Assembly (NCBI GenBank): GCA_002503885.1
Contig: DASQ01000110.1
Span: 1-24,742 of the forward strand
DNA from: Methanoculleus marisnigri
GTDB lineage: Archaea; Halobacteriota; Methanomicrobia; Methanomicrobiales; Methanoculleaceae
Direction of reading: 5' to 3'
Length of the DNA stretch: 24,742 bases
How positions within the stretch are numbered: the first letter of the stretch is position 1; each line of letters starts with the position of its first letter. The notes below the pieces were generated by a model, which did not search any database, had not been told where the DNA came from, and was given only the letters and a program-made list of their open reading frames with translations. The translations under genes were made by a program, and so were the position numbers. Shown one piece after another: positions 6,551 to 14,013 of this stretch.

Positions 6551-7930
6551 ATGGACTGGGTGGAAAAGTACAGGCCTCAGCATCTCCAGGACGTTGTAGG
6601 GAACTCCGGCGCCGTCAGGCAGATGTACGAGTGGGCGCAGGACTGGTCGCGGCAGAAAAAGCCGTTGATCCTGTACGGGAAACCCGGTATCGGCAAGACC
6701 TCAAGCGCTCACGCCCTTGCAAACGACATGAACTGGGAGGTGGTGGAGCTGAACGCCTCCGACCAGCGGACCAAACTGGCCCTCGATAGGGTGGCGGGCG
6801 CAGGTTCCACCACGGCCAGTCTCACCGGTGCGAGCCGTAAACTCATCCTGCTCGATGAGGCCGACAACCTGCACGGGCAGGCGGACCGGGGGGGGGCGAA
6901 GGCGATCGTGGAGATCATCGCAGCGTCGCAGCAGCCGATCATCCTGATTGCAAACGACTACTACTCCCTCCCAGGGGACCTCAAAGCGGCCACGGAGCCG
7001 GTGCAGTTCCGGGCGCTCCAGGCCCGCTCGATAGTCCCCCGCCTCCGCCAGATCTGTGCCGCAGAGGGCGTGGCGTGCGATCCTTCCACCCTCGATGCAA
7101 TCGCCGAACGCGCCGGCGGAGATATGCGGGCCGCGGTGAACATGCTCTACGCGGCGGCAATCGGGAAGGAGCACCTTCTCGCCGGTGACGTCCACACCTC
7201 TGCAAAGGACGAGCGGTCCACTATCTTCGAACTCGTTGGGGGGGTTTTTAAGGGGCGGCGGGATGCCGACCTGCTCCGCATGGCGGTGGAGGTCGAGGAT
7301 ACCCCGGATGCCATCGAACAGTGGCTTGAAGGGAGCCTTGACAATATGCCCGACCTCGCCTCCCGGGCAAAGGGCTACGCCTGCCTCTCAAGGGCCGACG
7401 AGTACATCGGCCGGACCTACCGGCGGCAGTATTACACCCTCTGGCGGTACGCGAGCGCAGTCATGCTCATCGGCGTCGCCGACGCCGCCGGCGGGCACGG
7501 CATCCACAGCCGCATCATGCCGCCGTCGCGCTGGCAGAAGATGGGGGCGTCGAAGAAGCAGAAGGCGGTCAGGGCAGGGCTGACCCGGAAGCTCAGCGAT
7601 CTGACGCATATCCCCGAGGACGCCCTGCGTGAAGATTTCTTCACCGCGATCAGCATCCTCGTCGAGCAGGACCCCGCCGGATACGTCCGGGAGTTCGGGC
7701 TCGACGCCGACGAACTGAACCTCTTCATCCACGACAAGGCCCGGGCTGCAAAGGTGGTCAAAGACGTGGCAAAAGAGGAGAAGGCGAAGGAGAAGACGGC
7801 GAAGGAGAAGAAGGCCCCCGCAAAAGAGAAGACATCAGGCAGAGGCAGGAAGCCCGAAGACGACGACCCTCCCGGTGATGCCGGGGAGATGCGGCAGGAC
7901 CTCCCTCAGGGCCAGACGACACTCTTCTAA
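6551..7930 (+). CDS. rfcL: Replication factor C large subunit (clamp loader)
   Basis: RfcL works with RfcS to load the PCNA sliding clamp in archaeal replication. The 459-aa protein starts MDWVEKYRPQ and has an AAA+ core with Walker A GKPGIGKT at residues 43-50, Walker B LILLDEAD at 97-104 and a sensor-1-type stretch IILIANDYYSLPG. After the lid and collar domains it has a lysine/glutamate-rich linker (about residues 403-440). It ends in a PCNA-interacting peptide, QTTLF, at the very C-terminus. The unusual arginine-finger SRC motif of small subunits is absent, as expected for the large subunit. Its TAA stop overlaps the stop codon of the convergent UPF0146 gene. Confidence 0.96.
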   Translation: MDWVEKYRPQHLQDVVGNSGAVRQMYEWAQDWSRQKKPLILYGKPGIGKTSSAHALANDMNWEVVELNASDQRTKLALDRVAGAGSTTASLTGASRKLILLDEADNLHGQADRGGAKAIVEIIAASQQPIILIANDYYSLPGDLKAATEPVQFRALQARSIVPRLRQICAAEGVACDPSTLDAIAERAGGDMRAAVNMLYAAAIGKEHLLAGDVHTSAKDERSTIFELVGGVFKGRRDADLLRMAVEVEDTPDAIEQWLEGSLDNMPDLASRAKGYACLSRADEYIGRTYRRQYYTLWRYASAVMLIGVADAAGGHGIHSRIMPPSRWQKMGASKKQKAVRAGLTRKLSDLTHIPEDALREDFFTAISILVEQDPAGYVREFGLDADELNLFIHDKARAAKVVKDVAKEEKAKEKTAKEKKAPAKEKTSGRGRKPEDDDPPGDAGEMRQDLPQGQTTLF

Positions 7931-8334
7931 GAACGGCGGCGGTGGTAGCGGTGGAGAAGGACGGGGCCGCAGTCCACAACCTCGCCGCCGTCCTCGTAGA
8001 TCTCACACCCCAGGTGATAGACTAAGAGGTCGCTGTCGACCCGGCCGGCAAGTGCCATCAGCGGCGGAACCATCTCCACACCGGGGCGCACGGCGTAGAT
8101 CAGGTCCGCGCCCGCATACAGCCGGAGATCCGGCTCGAAGATATCGTCGGTCACCACGGTAAGCCCGTCGTGCCGGATGCCGGGCCGGATATCGGTGCAG
8201 AGCATAAGACCCCCGGCGGCCGCGATCACCCGTGCGGCAACGGGATTGTTGCCGATGCCCACTTCCACGGCCTGCCGGTAACGACCGGCGATATACCCCC
8301 CCACACTCTGTTCAATATGTTTATACCGACACAT
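7927..8334 (-). CDS. UPF0146 family protein
   Basis: This 135-aa archaeal protein of unknown function has a Rossmann-like first half (AVEVGIGNN, then LMLCTDIRPG) reminiscent of SAM-dependent methyltransferases. It is too short for a complete catalytic domain and lacks an obvious catalytic motif. The family is conserved in methanogens. Its ATG at 8334 lies only 17 bp from the divergent amzA start, and its stop (CTA on the plus strand at 7927-7929) interlocks with the rfcL stop. A TATA-like AAGAATATTG for it would lie inside the first codons of amzA. Confidence 0.8.
   Translation of the reverse strand: MCRYKHIEQSVGGYIAGRYRQAVEVGIGNNPVAARVIAAAGGLMLCTDIRPGIRHDGLTVVTDDIFEPDLRLYAGADLIYAVRPGVEMVPPLMALAGRVDSDLLVYHLGCEIYEDGGEVVDCGPVLLHRYHRRRS
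8320..8325 (+). promoter_or_regulatory. TATA-like box of amzA inside the UPF0146 5' end
   Basis: TTTATA lies about 29 bp upstream of the amzA ATG, within the first codons of the divergent UPF0146 gene. Transcription would start near 8348, giving a leaderless or very short leader mRNA. The two divergent promoters therefore each overlap the other gene. Confidence 0.45.
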
Positions 8335-8351
8335 TACCCAGAGATTAGGTA

Positions 8352-8891
8352 ATGGGCATCAATATTCTTTGGGACCAGCAGGCACCGGAAGGTATCGAGC
8401 TCCCGGTCATCCGGATGATTGCGATGATCCTCGGGAGAGAGACCGGGCTCGTCGAATATCCGTTTCTCATCGACGGCTACGACCGGAACCGCAATCAGCA
8501 CGATGCTCAAAATATTCTGGACCGCCTGCAGGATACCCTCACCCGCAGGTACGAGATCCCCGGGCCCCTGCTGCTCGTCACCTCAAAAGACCTCTACGTC
8601 AACGGATGCGACTTCGTCTTCGGCCTCGCGAGGCCGGCAAGCGGCGTCGCCGTCGTCTCGACTGCCCGCTTAGGGAACGGTTACTACGGCAGGACGCCGG
8701 ACGACACCGACCTGATCGACCGGACCGCAAAAGAGGGAGCGCACGAACTCGGGCACCTCCTCGGGCTCGGCCACTGTGACAACCCCGAATGCGTTATGTT
8801 CCGGCCGCGGACGCTGGACGAACTGGACCGGAAGAGGAAGATGCTCTGCCCGCTCTGCAGGCAGGCGCTCGCGCCAGGGAAAGAGAGATGA
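8352..8891 (+). CDS. amzA: Archaemetzincin, zinc metalloprotease
   Basis: Archaemetzincins are minimal metzincin-clan zinc aminopeptidase-like proteases of the cytoplasm. The 179-aa product has the signature H131-E132-L-G-H135-x5-H141-C142, with C147 and the Met-turn (CVMF, M149). A further C166-x2-C169 pair completes the second structural zinc site typical of this family. The N-terminus MGINILWDQQAP fits the family start, and length is normal. It is divergent from UPF0146. Its TGA overlaps the ATG of a possible 48-aa frame. Physiological substrates of archaeal members are unknown. Confidence 0.95.
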   Translation: MGINILWDQQAPEGIELPVIRMIAMILGRETGLVEYPFLIDGYDRNRNQHDAQNILDRLQDTLTRRYEIPGPLLLVTSKDLYVNGCDFVFGLARPASGVAVVSTARLGNGYYGRTPDDTDLIDRTAKEGAHELGHLLGLGHCDNPECVMFRPRTLDELDRKRKMLCPLCRQALAPGKER

Positions 8892-9034
8892 CGACGGCCG
8901 ACATCTCCTATCGGGAGCATCTCCCGGCGTTCCCGGAAGAGGTGCCCGCAGAGCCGGCCAAAGTTGCAAAAGTATTAAGCGAGAGTTTCTGGATACCTAG
9001 GAGTGCATTACTATGGGATACTCATCATCCTTGA
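8888..9034 (+). CDS. Possible 48-aa small protein overlapping the amzA stop
   Basis: An ATGA overlap with the amzA stop and an AGGGA-type ribosome site about 6 nt upstream favour translation of this short frame. Its composition (acidic, with AEPAKVAKVLSESFW) looks protein-like and not like noise. Against it, the last 22 bp overlap the start of the next gene, and the promoter of that gene lies inside it. No family is recognised. It may equally be a chance frame in the leader. Confidence 0.22.
   Translation: MTTADISYREHLPAFPEEVPAEPAKVAKVLSESFWIPRSALLWDTHHP
8967..8980 (+). promoter_or_regulatory. Promoter of the universal-stress/transporter cluster
   Basis: GCAAAA followed by GTATTAA resembles a BRE plus TATA box about 35-40 bp upstream of the ATG at 9013. 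A TAGGAG ribosome site lies at 8998-9003. It would drive the three-gene cluster to 11347. Confidence 0.4.
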
Positions 9035-9558
9035 TTCAGCGAAAGTTCAAAGACATCGTCGGGAAGCGCTACGAGTCGGTTCTCAAGGAGTATAGTGAGT
9101 TCCTGCTGACCGAAGAGGAACTGCTTGTCCCCGAAGTCCGGTCCATCCTGGTGCCGCTCGATTTCTTCGTCCATGATATCACCGATGAAGCCATCGACGT
9201 CCTCTCCGCCTACGATGCCACCATTTCGCTTGCCTACATCACCGATGCCGGGGTGATCGAGATCCTCGAGCGGGCGGCGCTCAACCAGTCATCGACGGAG
9301 GAATTCCGGGCAAAGAAGGAAGAGTACGGCCGGAAACTTCTGGATCGGACCGCGGCGAAACTCGAAGAACACGGCTTTTCGACCCAGACGCGGATGTTCG
9401 TCGGGCATAAGGGCGACGATGTCGTCCAGATGGCAAAGAACCACGACATGGTCGCGCTCTGCCGACGCTATGCCGACGGGGAGTCGACCGACGTCTCGAT
9501 CAGCCCGATCGTCCTGCGCATCTGCCAGCGGGTGGAGACCCCTGCGCTCATCTACTGA
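9013..9558 (+). CDS. Divergent universal stress protein (Usp-like)
   Basis: The 181-aa product has a Usp-type alpha/beta fold. About 40 charged N-terminal residues are followed by the first strand RSILVPLDFF, then ATISLAYITDAGVIEIL, a helical stretch, STQTRMFVGHKGDDVVQMAKNHDMVALCRR and a final strand VETPALIY. The usual ATP-binding G-x2-G-x9-G(S/T) motif is replaced by a glycine-poor stretch (CRRYADGESTDVSI), so it probably does not bind ATP like MJ0577. It is the first gene of a cluster with the ion transporter, 11 bp upstream of it. Regulation of that transporter is inferred from position alone. Confidence 0.75.
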   Translation: MGYSSSLIQRKFKDIVGKRYESVLKEYSEFLLTEEELLVPEVRSILVPLDFFVHDITDEAIDVLSAYDATISLAYITDAGVIEILERAALNQSSTEEFRAKKEEYGRKLLDRTAAKLEEHGFSTQTRMFVGHKGDDVVQMAKNHDMVALCRRYADGESTDVSISPIVLRICQRVETPALIY

Positions 9559-9569
9559 CAGGTACATCG

Positions 9570-10892
9570 ATGGAAACTGTTGCGCTGATCGCAGTAGCGG
9601 TCTTTCTCTTCACCTACGCCCTGATCGTAGACGAGCGGATCCACCGGGCGGTTGCCGCCATGATGGGGGCAGCGATCGTCGTCTTCATCGGGATCGTCCC
9701 CTGGGAGGCGCTCCTCGAGCACGTCGACTTCGGGACGATCTTCCTGCTCCTCGGGATGATGATCATCGTCAATACCGCTCGCGGCAGCGGCCTCTTCGAA
9801 TATATCGCTATACAAACGGCGAAACTGGCAAAAGGCAGCCCGATCCGGGTCCTCATCCTCTTTGCGCTCGTGACTGCGGTTGTGAGCGCGTTCCTCGATA
9901 ACGTCACCACGGTCCTTCTCCTCACCCCGATGCTCCTCTACATCGCGAAGGTGATGAAGATCAACCCCATCCCGTTCCTGGTCACGGAGATCTTTGCCTC
10001 CAACGTCGGTGGGGCCGCGACACTCATCGGCGACCCCCCGAACATCATGATCGCATCGTCTGCAGGACTGACCTTCAACGAGTTCCTGATCCACCTTGGC
10101 CCCATCATGGTCATCGATATGGCGATCCTCCTTCTGATGATGTATCTCATCTACGGCCGGTCCATGAAGGTGAGCCCCGACGAGCGGCAGGAGTTGGTCC
10201 GGACGCTCAACGGCCTCGACGAGCGGGCGGCGATCGTCGACCGGTCGCTCTTCAACAAGTCTGTGGCCGTCATCGTGTTCGTAGTTCTGCTCTTCTTCGT
10301 CCACGACCGGATCGGAGAGATCCTGCACATCTTCCTGCCGTTCGTCGACCCGGCGATGGGGCTTGAGCCTGCCGAGGTGGCCCTCATCGGGGCGGCGATC
10401 CTTCTCTTCTGGAGCAGGCAGTCGCCGGAGGAGATCTTTGAGAAGATCGAGTGGCCGGCCCTCTTCTTCTTCGGCGGGCTCTTCGTCATCGTCGGCGCCC
10501 TCGTCGAGACCGGCGTCATCTCGAACATCGCCTCGGTCATGGTCGAGAACGTCTCCTCGACCGGGGAGGCGATGTTCATCGTCGTCTGGTTTGCCGCCAT
10601 TGCCTCGGCAATCGTGGACAACATCCCCCTGACCGCGGCGATGATCCCGCTCATCCACGACCTCGGGGCGACGATGGACGTCTACCCGCTCTGGTGGTCG
10701 CTCGCCCTCGGTGCATGCCTCGGCGGGAACGGCACCGCCATCGGGGCGTCGGCAAACGTTGTCGTTATCGGTATCGCCGAGCACGAGGGGATCGGCATCT
10801 CCTTTATCGATTTCCTGAAAGTGGGGATGCTGGTGCTCTTCGTGACGGTGGCGGTGGGATTCGGAGTGCTCTGGCTGATGTTTGTGGTGTGA
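9570..10892 (+). CDS. ArsB/NhaD-type ion transporter (IT superfamily permease)
   Basis: This 440-aa integral membrane protein of the ion transporter superfamily has roughly 11-12 hydrophobic segments. Each half contains the re-entrant-type signatures of the family: SAFLDNVTTVLLLTP and ASNVGGAATLIGDPPNIMIA in the first half, and SAIVDNIPLTAAMIPL and GNGTAIGASANVVVIGIAE in the second. Similar proteins are annotated as arsenite permease (ArsB), NhaD Na+/H+ antiporter or P-protein-like citrate transporters. The sequence alone does not decide the ion. There is no ArsA or ArsR nearby, which weakens an arsenite role. It is flanked at 11 bp and 5 bp by two Usp-type genes, so a single mRNA is likely. 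Confidence 0.85.
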   Translation: METVALIAVAVFLFTYALIVDERIHRAVAAMMGAAIVVFIGIVPWEALLEHVDFGTIFLLLGMMIIVNTARGSGLFEYIAIQTAKLAKGSPIRVLILFALVTAVVSAFLDNVTTVLLLTPMLLYIAKVMKINPIPFLVTEIFASNVGGAATLIGDPPNIMIASSAGLTFNEFLIHLGPIMVIDMAILLLMMYLIYGRSMKVSPDERQELVRTLNGLDERAAIVDRSLFNKSVAVIVFVVLLFFVHDRIGEILHIFLPFVDPAMGLEPAEVALIGAAILLFWSRQSPEEIFEKIEWPALFFFGGLFVIVGALVETGVISNIASVMVENVSSTGEAMFIVVWFAAIASAIVDNIPLTAAMIPLIHDLGATMDVYPLWWSLALGACLGGNGTAIGASANVVVIGIAEHEGIGISFIDFLKVGMLVLFVTVAVGFGVLWLMFVV

Positions 10893-10897
10893 GTGAC

Positions 10898-11347
10898 ATG
10901 AAGATTCTCGTGCTTATCGATGGTTCGAAGTGGAGCCAGAAGGCGGCTCTGCATGCGATTGAGCTGGCAAAGCGGAAGAATGCCGAGACAGTCCTCTTCT
11001 CGGTGCTGGACATCGCGGAGGCCAAAGCGATGGCGTTCAACTTCTGCGCCCAGAGCGGCATCTGCGACCAGTTAAAGGATTATGAATCCCGAATCTGGAA
11101 GGATATGCGTAAGAGCATCGAGGACGATCAAAACCAGATCCTCTCCCGCTACAGAGGGGAGCAGATCCGGTGCTCGACAAAGATGGTGGAGGGCCGGATC
11201 CGGGACGAGGTCCTCAGGGAGGCGAACTCCGGCGAATACGGGCTGGTCGTCATGGGCGCTTTCGGCAGGAGCGGAAAGACCCGGATCAGCGCCTTGCTCG
11301 AGCAGATCGGCGGCGCGGTCAGACCGCCGCTGCTCGTCGTCCGATAA
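10898..11347 (+). CDS. Universal stress protein family
   Basis: The 149-aa product begins MKILVLIDGSKWSQKAALHAIELA, the classic Usp first strand and helix, and ends with YGLVVMGAFGRSG and VRPPLLVVR. The nucleotide-binding glycine motif is altered: after MGAFGRSG the segment is longer than usual and the G-S/T is replaced by GGAV. ATP binding is therefore uncertain. A Cys-containing insert (FNFCAQSGICDQL) sits in the middle. The ATG is 5 bp after the transporter stop. The frame is open far upstream, but only inside the transporter gene, so 10898 is the start. It is followed by a T-rich terminator. Confidence 0.88.
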   Translation: MKILVLIDGSKWSQKAALHAIELAKRKNAETVLFSVLDIAEAKAMAFNFCAQSGICDQLKDYESRIWKDMRKSIEDDQNQILSRYRGEQIRCSTKMVEGRIRDEVLREANSGEYGLVVMGAFGRSGKTRISALLEQIGGAVRPPLLVVR

Positions 11348-11353
11348 CCTCTC

Positions 11354-11359
11354 TTTTTT
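11354..11359 (+). terminator. T-run terminator after the second Usp gene
   Basis: Six T residues begin 7 bp after the Usp stop (11347), preceded by CTC, in an otherwise GC-rich context. This fits an archaeal oligo-T terminator for the Usp-transporter-Usp transcript. Confidence 0.5.
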
Positions 11360-11479
11360 CCGGCCGGGTCGCCCCGTGCCGTGCGGTTTCATCTTGCCTG
11401 TTTAGTAAGCGGATGCGATCTCACACGAACGTGCGACGGGGGTCACCAGCAGCCACACAGGAAGAATGTATAAAAAAAG

Positions 11480-11789
11480 GGCTTTGTTGAAACCCTGTTC
11501 TGATCTTCACCCTTACCCTGATGAGGCTGGTGCCGGACCACGCATGTCCTCATGCAGTGGACCGTGGTGGCTATCGCCATTGGGGGTGGGGCTGACGGGG
11601 AGGGGGTCTCCCCCTCCCCTGTCTCCACTCCTAAGCTGATGTCTACAACCCCCACCCCGCCCGGCCTCCGGCCTCCTCCCCCGCCCCAGGGGGCGGGGGC
11701 AGTCATGGCGATACCCGGTGGAAAGCCGTGCCCCTGAGTACCCCTGATTGCGGCCATCTGGAGCAAACAAGTGGGGTTTCAACAGAGCC
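11480..11789 (+). mobile_element. 310-bp MITE-like element, copy 1 (complete)
   Basis: The element starts GGCTTTGTTGAAACCC and ends GGGTTTCAACAGAGCC, an imperfect terminal inverted repeat of about 17 bp. A perfect 7-bp direct repeat AAAAAAG flanks it (11473-11479 and 11790-11796). It holds three strong hairpins: 11597-11606/11610-11619 (10 bp), 11663-11666/11670-11673 (4 bp) and 11678-11686/11691-11699 (9 bp). There is no transposase frame; a 61-codon frame at 11552 is not conserved in copy 2, where it has a TAG. It lies between convergent genes. The parent transposon is not identified. Confidence 0.85.
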
Positions 11790-11827
11790 AAAAAAGAGAC
11801 CCTCTCCCGGCCGGGACTGCTGACGCC

Positions 11828-12652
11828 CTACTTCTCTACCCGCTCGAGGTCGTCCGAGAGGTCGCCCGAGAGGTCGACCGTCAGGAAGTCACCCGCAGGG
11901 AGTGCCATGGTGAAGTTCGGCGTCATGTCGATCTGCACGCTGCAGCCCTCAGGAACCGTCATGTCGAGCAGGTGTCCGCCGGCGGAGCGGTCGCTCGTGA
12001 TGAAGTGAAGGTGGTAGCCGGGAACGTTGATCCCTTCTGCCAGTGCGGGGGTCCAGAACCCGACGGCGGTCCCGGTGACGTTCTCGAACGTAAAGACCGT
12101 CTGGTTTGCCGTCACGTCGGCAAGCCGCGGGTAGGGCTTCTCCTGGATGGGCACGCTCCGGGTCACCACCCGCGGGAAGGTGCCGCCCATCCGGATCGCG
12201 TAGAAGAGGTTCTTTGAGGGGAGCTCCGCTTCCAGGTAACGCCCGAGAGCGGTCAGGTTCATCGGCTCGTCGATCGCGACCGTCAGGTCCGCATCGAAGA
12301 AGGTCGCGGCCGCGAACGGTGTCGTCGCGTTTCCGGCGACCGGGTAGGCCCGTCCGTCGGTCCGGATCAGGTACCACTCACCGTCGACCCCGATCAGTTC
12401 TCCGTCGAGCCGGTCGCCGCAGCCGATCCCGAGATCCCCGTGCGTTGAAAGTTCATCGAACGTTATGCTCCCGTCGTAGGTGCCCTGCAGGAGCGCATCG
12501 ATCGTCGAAGCCTGAAAGAGCATGTCCCGATCGGCGTCGCCTCCGGGCGCAGGCCCGGCGGGGTGCGGAGCGACCGCAAGGGTGACGCAGACCCCGATGA
12601 GGAGGGCGACAACGGCAACGACGGCGTAGCGAAGCAACGTGTTTTCAGCCAT
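11828..12652 (-). CDS. Alpha-acetolactate decarboxylase with N-terminal signal/anchor
   Basis: The enzyme decarboxylates acetolactate to acetoin. The product (274 aa from ATG 12652) has a hydrophobic N-terminal segment (LLRYAVVAVVALLIGVCVTLAVA, shown as residues 7-29), followed by a P/G-rich linker, so it is probably exported or membrane-anchored. The catalytic domain has family landmarks: MLFQASTIDALLQGTYDG, HGDLGIG, and the zinc ligands H214-x-H216 and H227 in GYHLHF and AGGHLLD, with the 2- and 11-residue spacing of known enzymes. An alternative GTG at 12658 would overlap the upstream stop as GTGA. It is paired with the deaminase gene. Why a methanogen would export it is unclear. Confidence 0.88.
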   Translation of the reverse strand: MAENTLLRYAVVAVVALLIGVCVTLAVAPHPAGPAPGGDADRDMLFQASTIDALLQGTYDGSITFDELSTHGDLGIGCGDRLDGELIGVDGEWYLIRTDGRAYPVAGNATTPFAAATFFDADLTVAIDEPMNLTALGRYLEAELPSKNLFYAIRMGGTFPRVVTRSVPIQEKPYPRLADVTANQTVFTFENVTGTAVGFWTPALAEGINVPGYHLHFITSDRSAGGHLLDMTVPEGCSVQIDMTPNFTMALPAGDFLTVDLSGDLSDDLERVEK

Positions 12653-12654
12653 GA

Positions 12655-13089
12655 TCACAGTGCCCCGATATCCTCGTACCAGAGGTCGGGATGCTCCTCG
12701 ATGAACGCATGCATCATCGTCTTGCAGACATCGAGGTCCAGGTCGAGCACCTCGACCCCGTGGGATTCAAGAAACTCCCTCGCTCCGGGGAAGTTTACCG
12801 ACTCCCCGGCGACGACCTTGCCGATCCCGAACTGGACGGCCGCTCCCGCACAGAGGTAGCAGGGCATCAGCGTGGAGTAGAGCGTACACTCTGCGTAGTT
12901 CTGGATCCTCCCGGCGTTCCTCAGGCAGTCGATCTCGGCGTGGAGGAGGGGGTCGTTACACTGGACACGGCGGTTCCGCCCCCGCCCGATGATCCGGCCG
13001 CCACGCACCAGCACCGAACCGATGGGTATTCCACCCTCTTTCAGACCCTCTTCCGCCTCCTCGATGGCGCACTTCATAAATAGATCCAT
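12655..13089 (-). CDS. Cytosine deaminase-like (yeast Fcy1-type) nucleobase deaminase
   Basis: This 144-aa zinc deaminase has H50-A-E52 and C77-x2-C80, the CDA-fold zinc ligands and proton shuttle. The C-terminal part (VNFPGAREFL, then LWYEDIG with W137 and D140) matches the small eukaryotic cytosine deaminase type more than tRNA adenosine deaminase TadA or guanine deaminase. The reaction inferred is cytosine to uracil plus ammonia in pyrimidine salvage; another nucleobase cannot be excluded. The ATG is preceded by GGGAGG (13098-13103 on the plus strand) and a consensus TATA box. It is the first gene of a two-gene unit with acetolactate decarboxylase, though the link in function is not obvious. 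Confidence 0.82.
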   Translation of the reverse strand: MDLFMKCAIEEAEEGLKEGGIPIGSVLVRGGRIIGRGRNRRVQCNDPLLHAEIDCLRNAGRIQNYAECTLYSTLMPCYLCAGAAVQFGIGKVVAGESVNFPGAREFLESHGVEVLDLDLDVCKTMMHAFIEEHPDLWYEDIGAL

Positions 13090-13118
13090 ACTGATATCCT
13101 CCCGGGGCGCTCAATTTT

Positions 13119-13127
13119 GTATATAAA
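13119..13127 (-). promoter_or_regulatory. TATA box of the deaminase-acetolactate decarboxylase pair
   Basis: On the minus strand TTTATATAC, preceded by CAATCAA, lies about 34 bp upstream of the deaminase ATG. A GGGAGG ribosome site lies between. This is a good archaeal promoter match. Confidence 0.65.
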
Positions 13128-13367
13128 TTGATTGCAACAGTTAATCTAGTAAATGAAGTCGTTCCTAGATTATAAACTCATACGGGACGGACCCGGCGGC
13201 CCCGGTCCCCGGAACACTTCGGAGGATAGCCCCGTCCCCGGCCAGCACAACGGCTACAATGCCAACGGGTGAGATGCAGGATACAACCGGATCGAGCCAT
13301 AGAGAGGCCGACGGGGCTGAACAGATTCCATAAAGGAGCCTTCCCGGCAACAGGGGGAGTCGGCCAG

Positions 13368-13928
13368 TCAGATGCTCGGGATCTCCCGCTCGGTCCCGAT
13401 ATCGTCGAGCGCCTGCCGGGCGGCAAACCTGATTTCGCGGTCGGCATCGCCGAGGAGGCGCACAAGGGGTTCTCTGGCCCGCGGGTTGCCTATCCGCCCG
13501 AGCGCCCGTACCGCCATCCTCCTGACCCGGGGTTTGGGGTCATCGAGTATCCCGATCAGCGGCTCAACGGCCCGGGGATCGCCGATATTCCCGAGTGCCC
13601 ATGCTGCGCTCATCCGGACCCAGGAACTGTCGTCCTCCAGGCTCCGTATCAGCGGGAGGACAGGTTCACGCCCATCGATGGTCCCGAGCGCTTTCGCCGC
13701 CTTCCACCGGACATCGACGTACTCGTCGTCCAGCGCCCCGATCAGCGGCTGCACCGCACGATGGTCGCCCATCTCCCCGAGCGCATCCGCGGCCCGCCAC
13801 CGCGCGTTGAGGTCGCCCGACTCCAGCATCGAGAGGCACCTGTGAAGTTTCTTCTCCCTGCTGAGGTCCTCGATCTCTCCTCCTGATACCGACGGATCCT
13901 CCCCTTCCATAGGCCACCTTACGCCCAT
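13368..13928 (-). CDS. HEAT-repeat (PBS-lyase-like) protein
   Basis: The 186-aa product is a short HEAT-repeat solenoid, probably a protein-binding scaffold. Residues from about 38 onward form five repeats of about 31 residues with the pattern VRxxAAxALGxIGDPRAVEPLIxxLxDD; the last is shorter. Before them is a charged N-terminus. The repeats resemble those in phycobilin lyases, but methanogens have no phycobilins, so lyase activity is not expected. The ATG at 13928 has AGGTGG 7 nt upstream; a second ATG at 13910 also has a nearby GGTGG. The gene is divergent from the next one and has no clear operon partner. Confidence 0.88.
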   Translation of the reverse strand: MGVRWPMEGEDPSVSGGEIEDLSREKKLHRCLSMLESGDLNARWRAADALGEMGDHRAVQPLIGALDDEYVDVRWKAAKALGTIDGREPVLPLIRSLEDDSSWVRMSAAWALGNIGDPRAVEPLIGILDDPKPRVRRMAVRALGRIGNPRAREPLVRLLGDADREIRFAARQALDDIGTEREIPSI

Positions 13929-14013
13929 CTTGGGCCACCTGAGTATAAGATTTGCCCCGCAAATGAGGTGCCCCGGAGGTGCATTTTTCTACTATCCCTC
14001 CCTTCACCATAGT

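Noticed and set aside
5761..6789. 342-codon plus-strand frame across mmp2 and the start of rfcL
   Set aside because: It is antisense to mmp2, crosses a promoter region and then runs out of frame through rfcL; its peptide has no coherent domain.
9552..10784. 410-codon minus-strand frame opposite the ion transporter
   Set aside because: An antisense shadow: its D/E/R/H-rich repetitive peptide mirrors the hydrophobic codons of the transporter on the other strand.
9570..10892. Arsenite resistance operon
   Set aside because: The transporter has ArsB-like signatures, but no ArsR, ArsA, ArsC or ArsM gene is nearby, and NhaD-type proteins share the same motifs.
11552..11737. 61-codon plus-strand frame starting MQWTVVAIAIGGG inside element copy 1
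   Set aside because: In copy 2 the third codon is TAG and the middle is unrelated; the proline-rich tail comes from GC hairpins. It is not a conserved gene.
13165..13350. 61-codon minus-strand frame after the HEAT-repeat gene
   Set aside because: It would need a TTG start, has no clear ribosome site and no recognisable similarity. Likely chance in GC-rich spacer.
13368..13928. Annotation of the HEAT-repeat protein as a phycobilin lyase
   Set aside because: Only the repeat type is shared; methanogens lack phycobiliproteins.
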